From: Nocardioides sp. | Lineage (GTDB): Bacteria > Actinomycetota > Actinomycetes > Propionibacteriales > Nocardioidaceae | DNA: 50,472 nucleotides | Direction of reading: 5' to 3' | Assembly (NCBI RefSeq): GCF_030149505.1 | Contig: NZ_JASBRN010000039.1 | Location: 1 to 50,472, forward strand | Shown: positions 39,503 through 48,035 of the stretch, piece after piece | Numbering within the stretch: position 1 is the stretch's first letter | Layout of the letters: each line of letters opens with the position of its first letter | The notes under the pieces: model-generated | Databases searched by the model: none | The model's input: only the letters and a program-made list of their open reading frames with translations | Told to the model about the DNA's origin: nothing | Made by a program: the position numbers and the translations under genes

Positions 39503-41296
39503 GTGAGGACCAGTCGCTACCCCCGCCGCGGCGCTCCGCACCTGCGGCTGCGGATCGGCTTCGTGCTGATCGCCATGGTGCTCTCGGTCTTCGGTGCCCG
39601 GCTGGTGCAGCTGCAGGGGATCGACCCCGGCTCCTACGCCGCGATGGCCGCGGCCGAGAGCATGCAGGACGTCGTGCTGCCCGCCACCCGCGGCGACATC
39701 CTCGACCGCAACGGCGAGCCGCTGGCCGAGTCGGTCGACGGGCTCATGGTGATCGCCGACCCGGCGCTGGTGAACACCGACGAGGCCGGCAACGAGGTCG
39801 ACCGGGCCCCGGAGCTGGCCAAGCTGCTGGCCACCAAGCTCGACGTCGACTACGTCACGACGCTGGAGCGGCTGCGCCGCACCGACACCCGATTCCAGTA
39901 CCTCGCGCGCGCCGTCCCGGCCGCCGACGCACGGGCGGTGGTGGAGCGGGCCCGCGAGCTCGGCTTCGACGGCCTGACCACCCAGCGCGACCCGATCCGC
40001 GTCTACCCCGCGGGCGACGTCGCCGCCAACGTCATCGGCTTCCTCGGCACCCCGCTGGCCGACGGCACCCCCCAGCCGCTGGCCGGCTTCGAGCGCACCT
40101 TCGACGCCGAGCTCTCCGGCACCGACGGCTCGGCGCGCTACTCCGTGGCCGCCGGTCAGAAGATCCCCCTCGGCGAGCAGACGGTCGTCGAGGCCGTCGA
40201 CGGCCGCGACCTGACCACCACGCTGGACCGCGAGCTGCAGTGGTACGTCCAGCGGGTCCTGCGCCAGACCGTCTACGGCGCCAATGCCGACTCCGGCGTG
40301 GCCGTGGTCATGGACTCGCGCACCGGTGAGGTCCTCAGCCTCGCCGACTTCCCGACGTACGACGCCAACGACCCGCTCGAGGCCGACGAGGCCGACCTCG
40401 GCTCGCGGGCGATGAGCGACGTCTACGAGCCCGGCTCGGTCCAGAAGGTGCTGACCCTCGGCGCCCTCGTCGACGCCGGACGCGTCACGCCCCGCACGCG
40501 CCTGACCGTGCCGCCGAGCCTGCAGCGCCAGGACCGCGCCATCGGCGACTGGTTCGACCACGGCACCATCAACCTCACCCTGGCCGGGGTGCTGGCGAAG
40601 TCCTCCAACATCGGCACCGTGCTGGCCGCCGACAAGTTCGAGGGCGACGAGCTGCGCGACTACCTCACGGCCTTCGGCCTCGGCGAGCCGACCGGGGTCG
40701 GCGTCCGCGGCGAGTCGCCCGGCATCGTGCCCGCCGGCTCGCTGTGGACCTCGCAGACCCAGGACCGCGTCGCCTTCGGCCAGTCGGTCTCGGTCAACGC
40801 CCTGCAGATGGCCGCCGCGATCAACACCGTCGCCAACGGCGGTGTCCGTGTCGACCCCAGCCTCGTGCGCGGCCGGGCCACCGCCGACTCCGGCGAGGAG
40901 GTCGGCACCGAGACCGTCACCTCGCGCCGGGTGCTCTCCGAGGACGCGGCCCGCAAGACCATGCTCATGATGGAGCGCGTCGTCGACCCCGAGGCCGGTG
41001 TCGCCCCGGGCGCCCAGGTCCCGGGCTACCGCGTCGCGGGCAAGACCGGCACGGCGCAGCGCGCCAACGCCGAGTGCGGCTGCTACGACGGCACCTTCAC
41101 CGTCTCCTTCGCCGGCTTCGCGCCGGCCGACGACCCCCGCTTCACCGTCTACGTCGTGGTCCAGAACCCGCGCAACGGCGGGGGCGGTGGCTCGGTCGCC
41201 GGCCCGGCCTTCTCGAAGATCATGGGCTACGCCCTGCGCCGGTACGCCGTCCCGCCGACCAGCACGAAGCCGTCCTCGCTCCCCGTCGAGTGGTGA
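39503..41296 (+). CDS. ftsI: Class B penicillin-binding protein (FtsI/PBP3-like)
   Basis: Septal peptidoglycan transpeptidase of 597 residues. One N-terminal helix (about 18-37) anchors it; TRGDILDRNGEPLAES (62-77) starts the pedestal domain. The catalytic triads are intact: SVQK with nucleophile Ser312 and Lys315 (the usual STFK-type motif, here in YEPGSVQKVLT), SSN at 367-369, and KTGT at 514-517. A small Cys pair (CGC) follows at about 526-528. The GTG start has GAGGA about 5 nt upstream. It works with FtsW, encoded 4.4 kb downstream, and is probably activated by the FtsQ-FtsL-FtsB complex. Confidence 0.95.
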   Translation: MRTSRYPRRGAPHLRLRIGFVLIAMVLSVFGARLVQLQGIDPGSYAAMAAAESMQDVVLPATRGDILDRNGEPLAESVDGLMVIADPALVNTDEAGNEVDRAPELAKLLATKLDVDYVTTLERLRRTDTRFQYLARAVPAADARAVVERARELGFDGLTTQRDPIRVYPAGDVAANVIGFLGTPLADGTPQPLAGFERTFDAELSGTDGSARYSVAAGQKIPLGEQTVVEAVDGRDLTTTLDRELQWYVQRVLRQTVYGANADSGVAVVMDSRTGEVLSLADFPTYDANDPLEADEADLGSRAMSDVYEPGSVQKVLTLGALVDAGRVTPRTRLTVPPSLQRQDRAIGDWFDHGTINLTLAGVLAKSSNIGTVLAADKFEGDELRDYLTAFGLGEPTGVGVRGESPGIVPAGSLWTSQTQDRVAFGQSVSVNALQMAAAINTVANGGVRVDPSLVRGRATADSGEEVGTETVTSRRVLSEDAARKTMLMMERVVDPEAGVAPGAQVPGYRVAGKTGTAQRANAECGCYDGTFTVSFAGFAPADDPRFTVYVVVQNPRNGGGGGSVAGPAFSKIMGYALRRYAVPPTSTKPSSLPVEW

Positions 41297-41319
41297 CACC
41301 CGCTGCCCCTGGCGGGGCG

Positions 41320-41325
41320 TAGGGT
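41320..41325 (+). promoter_or_regulatory. Possible internal -10 box (TAGGGT) before murE
   Basis: TAGGGT lies 9 nt before GTG 41335, giving a leader of at most a few nucleotides. Spacing is slightly longer than the 6-7 nt seen at other genes here. Confidence 0.35.
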
Positions 41326-41334
41326 CCTGGGTCC

Positions 41335-42888
41335 GTGACCACCGCAGACCGGACGGCAGCGCAGACCGCGGCGACGCGCCCCGCGCACCCGCCCACCACC
41401 TCGCTGCGCGCGCTCGCCGCGTGGATCGCGGCCGAGCTCGGGGTGGTGGCGGAGGCGACCGGCGAGGCCGCGCTGACCGGCATCACGCTGAGCAGCGAGC
41501 GGGTGCTGCCCGGCGACCTCTACGCCGCGCTCCCCGGAGCCCGCGCCCACGGCGCCGACTTCGCCGACCGGGCCCTGGCCGCGGGTGCGGTCGCGGTGCT
41601 GACCGACCCCGCGGGTGCCGAGCGGCTGGACCCCGACGTGCCCCGGGTCGTCGTGCCCGACCCGCGCCGGGTCCTGGGCCGGGTCAGCGCCGAGGTCTAC
41701 GGCCACCCGGCCCGGCGGCTGGTGATGGTCGGCGTCACCGGCACCCAGGGCAAGACCACCACCACCCGGCTGCTCGAGGGCGGACTGGCCGCGGCCGGCA
41801 CCGTCCCGGCGGTCGTGGGCACGGTCGGCACCCGGATCGCCGGCACCGACGTCAGGACCGCCCTGACGACCCCGGAGGCCCCCGACCTGCACGCGCTGTT
41901 CGCGCTCATGGTCGAGCGCGGCGTCGAGGTGTGCGCCATGGAGGTCTCCAGCCACGCCCTGGTGCTCGGCCGGGTCGACGGCGTCGTCTTCGACGTCGCG
42001 GTCTTCCTCAACCTCGGGCGCGACCACCTCGACTTCCACGACACGGTGGAGGAGTACTACGAGGCCAAGGCCTCGCTCTTCACCCCCGAGCGCGCCCGCC
42101 GCGCCGTCGTCTCGGTCGACGACGAGCACGGGCGGCGGCTGGCGGGGGAGACCACGCTGCCGCTGGCGACCTTCTCGACCGGCGGGGAAGCAGGCGCGAC
42201 CTGGTCGGTCAGCGACCTCGAGCCGGCTCCCAGCCGCACCGACTTCACCGTCCTCGCCCCCGGGGGCCGGTACGCCGCCGGCGTGCCCCTCGCCGGGGCC
42301 TACAACGTCTCCAACGCGCTGGCCGCGATCGCCGCGGCGGGCGAGGCCGGGCTCGACCCCGCAGCGGTCGCGCAGGGGATCGCCGGGCTCGCCGGCGTAC
42401 CCGGCCGGCTCGAGAGCATCCGTGCCGGGCAGGACTTCGAGGTCGTCGTCGACTACGCCCACAAGCCGGACGCCGTCGAGGCCGCGGTCTCCGCGCTCCG
42501 GCCGCTCACCTCGGGCAGGGTGCTGGTGGTGATCGGAGCCGGCGGGGACCGCGACACCGGCAAGCGCCCGCTCATGGGCGAGATCGCGGCCCGGCTCGCC
42601 GACGTCGTGGTGGTGACCGACGACAACCCGCGCACCGAGGACCCCGCGACGATCCGGGCTGCGGTGCTGGCCGGCTGCGCCCAGGTGCCGGAGGGCGAGC
42701 GGGCCGAGGTGCGCGAGGAGGGCGACCGCCGCCGGGCCATCGCCTGGGCCCTCGAGCAGGCCGCTCCCGGCGACATCGTGCTGGTCGCCGGCAAGGGCCA
42801 CGAGACCGGCCAGGAGGTCCACGGGGTCGTGCACCCCTTCGACGACCGCGAGGTCGTGCGCGACCTGCTCGCGGGCGCGGGCACGTGA
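41335..42888 (+). CDS. murE: UDP-MurNAc-tripeptide synthetase MurE
   Basis: Mur ligase of 517 residues adding the third amino acid to UDP-MurNAc-L-Ala-D-Glu. The ATP loop is GTQGKTTT (136-143), with EVSSHAL (203-209) and the carbamylated-Lys region YYEAKASLF (241-249) in place. DNPR at 430-433 is the diaminopimelate-binding motif (lysine enzymes lack it). The choice between meso- and LL-DAP cannot be read; LL-DAP is usual in Nocardioides walls. It would be followed by murF in most dcw clusters, but its stop overlaps a 52-codon ORF instead. Confidence 0.94.
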   Translation: MTTADRTAAQTAATRPAHPPTTSLRALAAWIAAELGVVAEATGEAALTGITLSSERVLPGDLYAALPGARAHGADFADRALAAGAVAVLTDPAGAERLDPDVPRVVVPDPRRVLGRVSAEVYGHPARRLVMVGVTGTQGKTTTTRLLEGGLAAAGTVPAVVGTVGTRIAGTDVRTALTTPEAPDLHALFALMVERGVEVCAMEVSSHALVLGRVDGVVFDVAVFLNLGRDHLDFHDTVEEYYEAKASLFTPERARRAVVSVDDEHGRRLAGETTLPLATFSTGGEAGATWSVSDLEPAPSRTDFTVLAPGGRYAAGVPLAGAYNVSNALAAIAAAGEAGLDPAAVAQGIAGLAGVPGRLESIRAGQDFEVVVDYAHKPDAVEAAVSALRPLTSGRVLVVIGAGGDRDTGKRPLMGEIAARLADVVVVTDDNPRTEDPATIRAAVLAGCAQVPEGERAEVREEGDRRRAIAWALEQAAPGDIVLVAGKGHETGQEVHGVVHPFDDREVVRDLLAGAGT

Positions 42889-43043
42889 GCGCGCACGTGA
42901 GGATGGCCACCCCCGCGGCGGGGCGCGGGCCGGGAGGGCCCGGCATGCGCGAAGATGTTCGACGGTCCGACGGCGGACCGCGGCGCGGAGCCGCGGGAGC
43001 GGGCCGCACGACACAGGTAGAGACGGAGGTGGGCGGCCGGTGA
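42885..43043 (+). CDS. 52-codon ORF occupying the murF position
   Basis: GTG 42885 overlaps the murE stop (GTGA), and its TGA (43041-43043) overlaps the mraY GTG at 43040, the 4-nt linkage expected of a real dcw gene on both sides. The product is Gly/Arg-rich (AGRGPGGPG, RRGAAGAGR) and unlike any part of MurF I know. Third codon positions are G/C in roughly 80%, lower than the neighbours. The DNA can form hairpins (CGGTCCG with CGGACCG near 42960-42978, and GCCGGG with CCCGGC near 42930-42944). It may be a scar of murF loss, a coupling ORF, or noncoding sequence that happens to be open. Confidence 0.4.
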   Translation: MSAHVRMATPAAGRGPGGPGMREDVRRSDGGPRRGAAGAGRTTQVETEVGGR

Positions 43044-44128
43044 GGGCGATCCTGCTGGCAGGTGGCATCTCGCTGCTCATCTCGCTGCTCGGCACCCGCT
43101 ACGCCATCCGGCAGTTCACCCGCCTCGGCTACGGCCAGGAGGTCCGCGACGACGGGCCGACCACGCACCACGTCAAGCGCGGCACCCCGACCATGGGCGG
43201 GGTCGTGCTGATCGCCGCCAGCGTCGTGGGCTACTTCGCCGCGAAGCTCATCACGATGACCCCGCCGAGCGCCTCGGCCTGGCTGCTGCTGCTGCTCTTC
43301 GTCGGCACCGGGCTCGTCGGCTTCCTCGACGACTTCATCAAGATCTACAAGCAGCGCAGCCTCGGCCTGCGCAGCAAGGCCAAGATCGTCGGCCAGACCG
43401 TCGTCGGCCTGACCTTCGGCGTCCTCGCGCTGAGCCCGGCGCTGGAGGACGAGCGCGGCCAGCGGCCGGCGTCGTTCTCGCTCTCCTTCATCCGCGACCT
43501 CGACAGCTTCGTGCTGCCGATGGTCGTCGTGCTCGCGCTGATCCTGCTGATGGTCATCGCCACCAGCAACGCCACCAACCTCACCGACGGCGCCGACGGT
43601 CTGCTGACCGGCTGCAGCGTGATGGTCTTCGGCGCCTACACCATCGTCAACATCTGGCAGAACAACCAGTGGTGCGGCCAGGCCGACATCGCCTACGGCA
43701 AGTGCTACGAGGTGCGTGACCCGCTCGACCTGGCGGTCATCGCGGCCGCCATCACCGGGGCCTGCTTCGGCTTCCTGTGGTGGAACGCCGCGCCCGCGCA
43801 GATCTTCATGGGCGACACCGGCTCGCTTGCGCTGGGTGCCGCGCTGGCCGGCCTGGCGATCCTGACCCGCACCGAGCTGCTGCTGATCGTCCTCGGTGGC
43901 GTCTTCGTCATGGAGACCGTCTCGGTGATGCTCCAGGTGACCTGGTTCAAGGCGACCCGCAGGATCACGGGGACGGGCAAGCGGCTCTTCCGCATCGCCC
44001 CCATCCACCACCACTTCGAGATGGTGTGGGAGGAGATCACCGTGGTCATCCGGTTCTGGATCCTCACCGGTCTCTGCGTCGCCGGTGGCCTGGGCATCTT
44101 CTACGCCGAGTGGGTCGCGGGCACGTGA
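43040..44128 (+). CDS. mraY: Phospho-N-acetylmuramoyl-pentapeptide transferase MraY
   Basis: Integral membrane enzyme of 362 residues with about ten helices that transfers phospho-MurNAc-pentapeptide to undecaprenyl phosphate, making lipid I. HHVKRGTPTMGG (47-58) is the conserved early block, VGFLDDFIKI (93-102) the first Asp pair, NLTDGADGLLTG (178-189) the nucleophile/metal region, and APIHHHFEM (near 323-331) the diagnostic histidine motif. GTG start with GGAGG upstream; the stop overlaps the murD GTG. It needs MurF's product as substrate, so a murF must exist elsewhere. Confidence 0.96.
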   Translation: MRAILLAGGISLLISLLGTRYAIRQFTRLGYGQEVRDDGPTTHHVKRGTPTMGGVVLIAASVVGYFAAKLITMTPPSASAWLLLLLFVGTGLVGFLDDFIKIYKQRSLGLRSKAKIVGQTVVGLTFGVLALSPALEDERGQRPASFSLSFIRDLDSFVLPMVVVLALILLMVIATSNATNLTDGADGLLTGCSVMVFGAYTIVNIWQNNQWCGQADIAYGKCYEVRDPLDLAVIAAAITGACFGFLWWNAAPAQIFMGDTGSLALGAALAGLAILTRTELLLIVLGGVFVMETVSVMLQVTWFKATRRITGTGKRLFRIAPIHHHFEMVWEEITVVIRFWILTGLCVAGGLGIFYAEWVAGT

Positions 44129-45612
44129 GCCGCCACCGGGCCCGCCGCGACCTCGACGGCCTCGGCCAGACCGACTCCTGGGACGGCGTGCGCGCCGTCG
44201 TCGCCGGCTTCGGCGTCTCGGGCTTCGCCGCGGCCGACAACCTGACCCACCTCGGTGCCGCGGTGACCGCGCTCGACGAGCGGGCCGAGGGCAAGGAGGA
44301 GAAGGCCGAGCTGTTGGAGGTGCTCGGCGCCGACGTACGCCTGGGGCCCGGCACCACCGCTGCGCTGCCCGCCGACCTCGACCACGTCGACGTGGTCGTG
44401 ACCTCGCCTGGCTGGCGGCCCGACAGCCCGCTGCTGGTGGAGGCCCGCGAGCGCGGCATCCCGGTGTGGGGCGAGGTCGAGCTGGCCTGGCGGCTGCGCC
44501 ACCCCGACCACGCCACCCCGTGGCTGGCGGTCACCGGCACCAACGGCAAGACGACCACCGTGCAGATGCTCGACGCGATCCTGCGCGCCGCGGGCCTGCG
44601 CAGCGTCGCCGCCGGCAACGTGGGGCTGCCCCTGGTGGAGGCGGTGATGGACCCCGTGCCGCACGACGTGCTGGCCGTGGAGCTGTCCAGCTTCCAGCTG
44701 CACTACACCGACTCCATGAGCGCGGAGTCCGCGGCGGTGCTCAACGTCGCCGAGGACCACCTCGACTGGTACCCCTCCATGGACGCGTACGCCGCCGACA
44801 AGGGCCGCGTCTACGAGCGCGTCCAGCGGGCGTGCGTGTACAACGTGGCCGACCCCGTCACCGAGCAGCTGGTCCGCGACGCCGACGTGGTCGAGGGAGC
44901 CCGCGCGATCGGCATCGCCCTCGGCATGCCCTCGGTCGGCATGATGGGACTGGTCGAGGACATCCTGGTCGACCGCGCCTTCATCGAGGAGCGCAGCACC
45001 AGCGCCGCCGAGCTCTGCACGGTCGCCGACCTGCCCAGCCACGCTCCGCACGTGGTGTCCAACGCCCTCGCCGCCGCGGCCCTGGCCCGGGCCCACGGCG
45101 TCTCGCAGCAGGCGGTGCGCGACGGCCTGCGCGGCTTCCGGCTCGACGGTCACCGCATCGCGGTGGTGGCCGAGGCCGACGGCATCACCTGGGTCGACGA
45201 CTCCAAGGCCACCAACCCGCACGCGGCGCTGTCCTCCCTGCGCGCCTACGACCCGGTCGTCTGGGTCGCCGGCGGCCTGGCCAAGGGCGCCCGCTTCGAC
45301 GAGCTGGTGCAGGCCGTGCGCGACCGGCTGCGCGGGGTCGTCCTGCTCGGCCGCGACGCCGACGTCGTCGCCGAGGCGCTCGCACGACACGCCCCGGATG
45401 TGCCCGTCATCCGGGTCGGGAACGATGAGACTGGTGTGACAGGTGGTGACCACGGTCCGATGGGACGCGTCGTCGCGGCCGCAGCCCAGCTCGCCCGACC
45501 CGGCGACACGGTCCTGCTGGCCCCGGGATGCGCCTCGATGGACCAGTTCACCCACTACGGCGCCCGCGGTGACGCGTTCGCCGGGGCCGTGCGGGAGCAC
45601 CTCGCCGGCTGA
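44125..45612 (+). CDS. murD: UDP-MurNAc-L-alanine--D-glutamate ligase MurD
   Basis: Mur ligase of 495 residues adding D-Glu to UDP-MurNAc-L-Ala. The N-terminal domain begins VVAGFGVSGFAAADNL (25-40); VTSPGWRPD (92-100) and the ATP loop VTGTNGKTTT (136-145) follow, with LAVELSSFQLHY, NVAEDHLDWY and DDSKATNPHAAL marking the central and C-terminal domains. Slightly longer than E. coli MurD (438), mostly from an N-terminal lead of 20 residues and an insert near residues 270-310. GTG 44125 overlaps the mraY stop by 4 nt. Confidence 0.95.
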   Translation: MSRHRARRDLDGLGQTDSWDGVRAVVAGFGVSGFAAADNLTHLGAAVTALDERAEGKEEKAELLEVLGADVRLGPGTTAALPADLDHVDVVVTSPGWRPDSPLLVEARERGIPVWGEVELAWRLRHPDHATPWLAVTGTNGKTTTVQMLDAILRAAGLRSVAAGNVGLPLVEAVMDPVPHDVLAVELSSFQLHYTDSMSAESAAVLNVAEDHLDWYPSMDAYAADKGRVYERVQRACVYNVADPVTEQLVRDADVVEGARAIGIALGMPSVGMMGLVEDILVDRAFIEERSTSAAELCTVADLPSHAPHVVSNALAAAALARAHGVSQQAVRDGLRGFRLDGHRIAVVAEADGITWVDDSKATNPHAALSSLRAYDPVVWVAGGLAKGARFDELVQAVRDRLRGVVLLGRDADVVAEALARHAPDVPVIRVGNDETGVTGGDHGPMGRVVAAAAQLARPGDTVLLAPGCASMDQFTHYGARGDAFAGAVREHLAG

Positions 45613-45659
45613 GCCCCAGCACGAGCGCCACAACCAGGGACAGGACGGGAGGGCCCGGC

Positions 45660-46916
45660 GTGAGCACCACCGCCGACGAGACCCGGATCGTCCCCGCTCC
45701 GGCCCGGGCGCGGGACGGGCACCGGTTCGCGGGCCTGGCCGCCGCCCGCGAGGCGCTGGACAAGCCGCTGACGTCGTACTACCTGCTGCTCGGGGCGTCG
45801 GCCCTGCTGCTCACCATCGGCCTGATCATGGTGCTGAGCGCCTCCAGCGTGTACTCCTTCCGGCTCAACGACGGCGACTCCTACGCCGTGGTGCGGCGCC
45901 AGCTGATGTGGCTGCTCATCGGCCTCCCGGCCGCGTTCGTGGCCTCGCGGCTGCCGCTGGGCTTCCTCAAGCGGATCTCGGTCTGGGCCTACGTCGGTTC
46001 GCTGGTGCTGCTCTTCCTGACGATCTTCCTGGGCAAGGAGATCAACGGCAACCGCAACTGGCTCGGCGTCGGACCCGTGGCGATCCAGCCGGCCGAGATC
46101 GCCAAGCTGGCCCTCATCCTGTGGGCGGCCACGGTGTACGCCAACAAGGAGCGCCGGCTGGGCAACCTGCACCAACTGGTGGTGCCCGTGGTGCCCGGCA
46201 TGTTCCTGGCCACCGGCCTGGTCGTGGCCGGCCGCGACCTCGGCACCGCACTGGTCTTCGGCGCCATCCTCATGGGCATGCTGTGGGTCGTCGGCGCCCC
46301 GATGCGCTTCTTCGTCATGACCTTCGGCGTCGTCGGCACCATCGCCGCGGGCTTCGCGGTCACCGACGGCGAGCGCTGGTCGCGCCTGACCACCTTCATG
46401 AACCCCTTCGAGGACTACCTCGACACCGGCTGGCAGCCCGCCCACGGTCTCTACGCCCTCTCCAGCGGCGGCTGGTTCGGCGAGGGCATCGGCGCCTCCC
46501 AGCAGAAGTGGGGCGACCTGCCCGAGGCGCACACCGACTTCATCTTCGCCGTGCTCGGTGAGGAGCTCGGGCTGGTCGGCACGCTGCTGGTCGTCGGGCT
46601 CTTCCTCACCATCGCCTACGCCGCGCTGCGGGTCGCCCTCGGCACCCGGGACCCGTTCGTCCGCTACGCCACCTTCGGCATCGTGGTCTGGCTGCTGGGC
46701 CAGATGATGATCAACGTCGGCATGGTGCTGGCGCTTCTCCCGGTCATCGGCGTCCCCCTACCGCTCATCTCCTACGGCGGCTCCTCCCTGCTCCCGTCGC
46801 TGACCGCACTGGGCCTGCTCATCGGCTTCGCGCGCCGCGAGCCCGAGGCCGCCAAGGCGCTCGCCGCGCGGCGTCGGTCACGCTCCACCGGTGTCTCGGC
46901 GGGTCGTCTGCCCTGA
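45660..46916 (+). CDS. ftsW: Septal peptidoglycan polymerase FtsW
   Basis: SEDS-family glycosyltransferase of 418 residues with ten helices, polymerising lipid II at the septum with its partner class B PBP. Features include IGLIMVLSASSVYSFR near the first helix, KEINGNRNWLGVGPVAIQPAEIAKL (split here: residues about 120-144), GRDLGTALVFG, and the long external loop with GLYALSSGGWFGEGIGASQQKWG and PEAHTDFIFAVLGEE. The final PLISYGGSSL motif is intact. A cytoplasmic lead of about 40 residues and a basic tail (RRRSRSTG) are present. GTG start has GGAGG upstream. Confidence 0.95.
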   Translation: MSTTADETRIVPAPARARDGHRFAGLAAAREALDKPLTSYYLLLGASALLLTIGLIMVLSASSVYSFRLNDGDSYAVVRRQLMWLLIGLPAAFVASRLPLGFLKRISVWAYVGSLVLLFLTIFLGKEINGNRNWLGVGPVAIQPAEIAKLALILWAATVYANKERRLGNLHQLVVPVVPGMFLATGLVVAGRDLGTALVFGAILMGMLWVVGAPMRFFVMTFGVVGTIAAGFAVTDGERWSRLTTFMNPFEDYLDTGWQPAHGLYALSSGGWFGEGIGASQQKWGDLPEAHTDFIFAVLGEELGLVGTLLVVGLFLTIAYAALRVALGTRDPFVRYATFGIVVWLLGQMMINVGMVLALLPVIGVPLPLISYGGSSLLPSLTALGLLIGFARREPEAAKALAARRRSRSTGVSAGRLP

Positions 46917-46933
46917 GCGTCGGGCAGCGAACC

Positions 46934-46939
46934 TAGGGT
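46934..46939 (+). promoter_or_regulatory. -10 box (TAGGGT) of murG, leaderless
   Basis: TAGGGT in the 30-bp ftsW-murG gap ends 7 nt before ATG 46947. This suggests an internal promoter for murG-murC-ftsQ. Confidence 0.5.
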
Positions 46940-46946
46940 GGCCCCG

Positions 46947-48035
46947 ATGCGCATCCTGCTCGCCGGCGGCGGCACCGCCGGCCACACCTCGCCCCTGCTC
47001 GCGACCGCCGACGCCCTGCGCCGGCTGGACCCGGAGGTCGAGATCACCTGCCTGGGCACCGCCCGCGGCCTGGAGACCACGGTCGTCCCGGCCGCCGGCT
47101 ACCCGCTCGAGCTGGTGCCGCCCGTGCCGCTGCCCCGGCGCCCCGGAGCCGACCTGCTGCGGGTGCCGGGCCGCCTGCGGGCCGCCGTGCGGGCGACGTA
47201 CGACGTGCTCGACCGCGTCCGCCCCGACGTCGTCGTCGGGTACGGCGGCTACGTCTCGGTGCCGGCGTACCTCGCTGCCCGCCGTCGGGGCGTCCCGGTC
47301 GTGGTGCACGAGCAGAACGCCCTGCCCGGCCTGGGCAACAAGCTCGGCGCCCGGGTCGCCCGCCGGGTCTGCACCAGCTTCCCCGACACCCCGCTGCGCC
47401 ACGCCGAGTACGTCGGCCTCCCGGTCCGCCGGATGATCGCCACCCTCGACCGTGCGGCCGTCCGCGCCGAGGCACGGGCGTTCTTCGGCCTCGACCCCGA
47501 CCGTCCGACGCTGATGGTCACGGGCGGCTCGCAGGGCGCGCAGAGCCTCAACCGGTCCGTCTCCGGTGCGGCCGCAGCGCTCGCCTCCGCGGGCGTGCAG
47601 GTCCTGCACGTGCAGGGCAAGCACGGCGGGGCCGAGCCGGGCCCGGCGACTCCCGGTGCGCCGCCGTACGTCGTCCTCGACTTCTGCGACCGGATGGACC
47701 TCGCGCTCGCCGCCGCGGACCTCACGATCTGCCGCGCCGGTGCCAACAGCGTGGTCGAGGCGGCCGCGACCGGGCTGCCGGCGGTCTTCGTGCCGCTGCC
47801 GATCGGCAACGGGGAGCAGCGCCGCAACGCCGCCCCCGTCGTCGAGGCCGGGGGAGCGCTGCTCGTCGAGGACGGCGACCTCACCACCGACTGGGTCGTC
47901 GAGCACGCCGTGCCGCTCGTGACCGACCCCGCCCGGCTGGCGGCCATGGGCGCGGCCGCCGTGGCGCTGGTGCCGCGCGACGCCGACGAGGCGCTGGCCC
48001 GGATCGTCCTCGAGGTCGGGGGAGGGGCCCGATGA
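46947..48035 (+). CDS. murG: Lipid II synthase MurG (UDP-GlcNAc transferase)
   Basis: GT28 glycosyltransferase of 362 residues adding GlcNAc to lipid I on the inner membrane face. [14 protein letters not shown] (6-19) is the first Gly-rich loop; [15 protein letters not shown] (about 95-109) and [12 protein letters not shown] follow; [11 protein letters not shown] (near 193-203) is the third loop; and [19 protein letters not shown] with [13 protein letters not shown] is the UDP-GlcNAc site. ATG 46947 is preferred to GTG 46938 because of the -10 box and the family's MRxLLAGGG opening. The stop overlaps the murC ATG by 4 nt. Confidence 0.95.
   Translation: MRILLAGGGTAGHTSPLLATADALRRLDPEVEITCLGTARGLETTVVPAAGYPLELVPPVPLPRRPGADLLRVPGRLRAAVRATYDVLDRVRPDVVVGYGGYVSVPAYLAARRRGVPVVVHEQNALPGLGNKLGARVARRVCTSFPDTPLRHAEYVGLPVRRMIATLDRAAVRAEARAFFGLDPDRPTLMVTGGSQGAQSLNRSVSGAAAALASAGVQVLHVQGKHGGAEPGPATPGAPPYVVLDFCDRMDLALAAADLTICRAGANSVVEAAATGLPAVFVPLPIGNGEQRRNAAPVVEAGGALLVEDGDLTTDWVVEHAVPLVTDPARLAAMGAAAVALVPRDADEALARIVLEVGGGAR

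Noticed and set aside
39503..41296. PBP suspected inactive because the usual STFK motif is altered
   Set aside because: The motif SVQK still satisfies SxxK, and the SSN and KTGT motifs are present, so the enzyme should be active.
42950..42965. Possible third SOS-type box (GTTCGA near 42955) between murE and mraY
   Set aside because: Only the right half matches; the left half (GCGCGA) does not fit TCGAAC, so LexA binding is unlikely.
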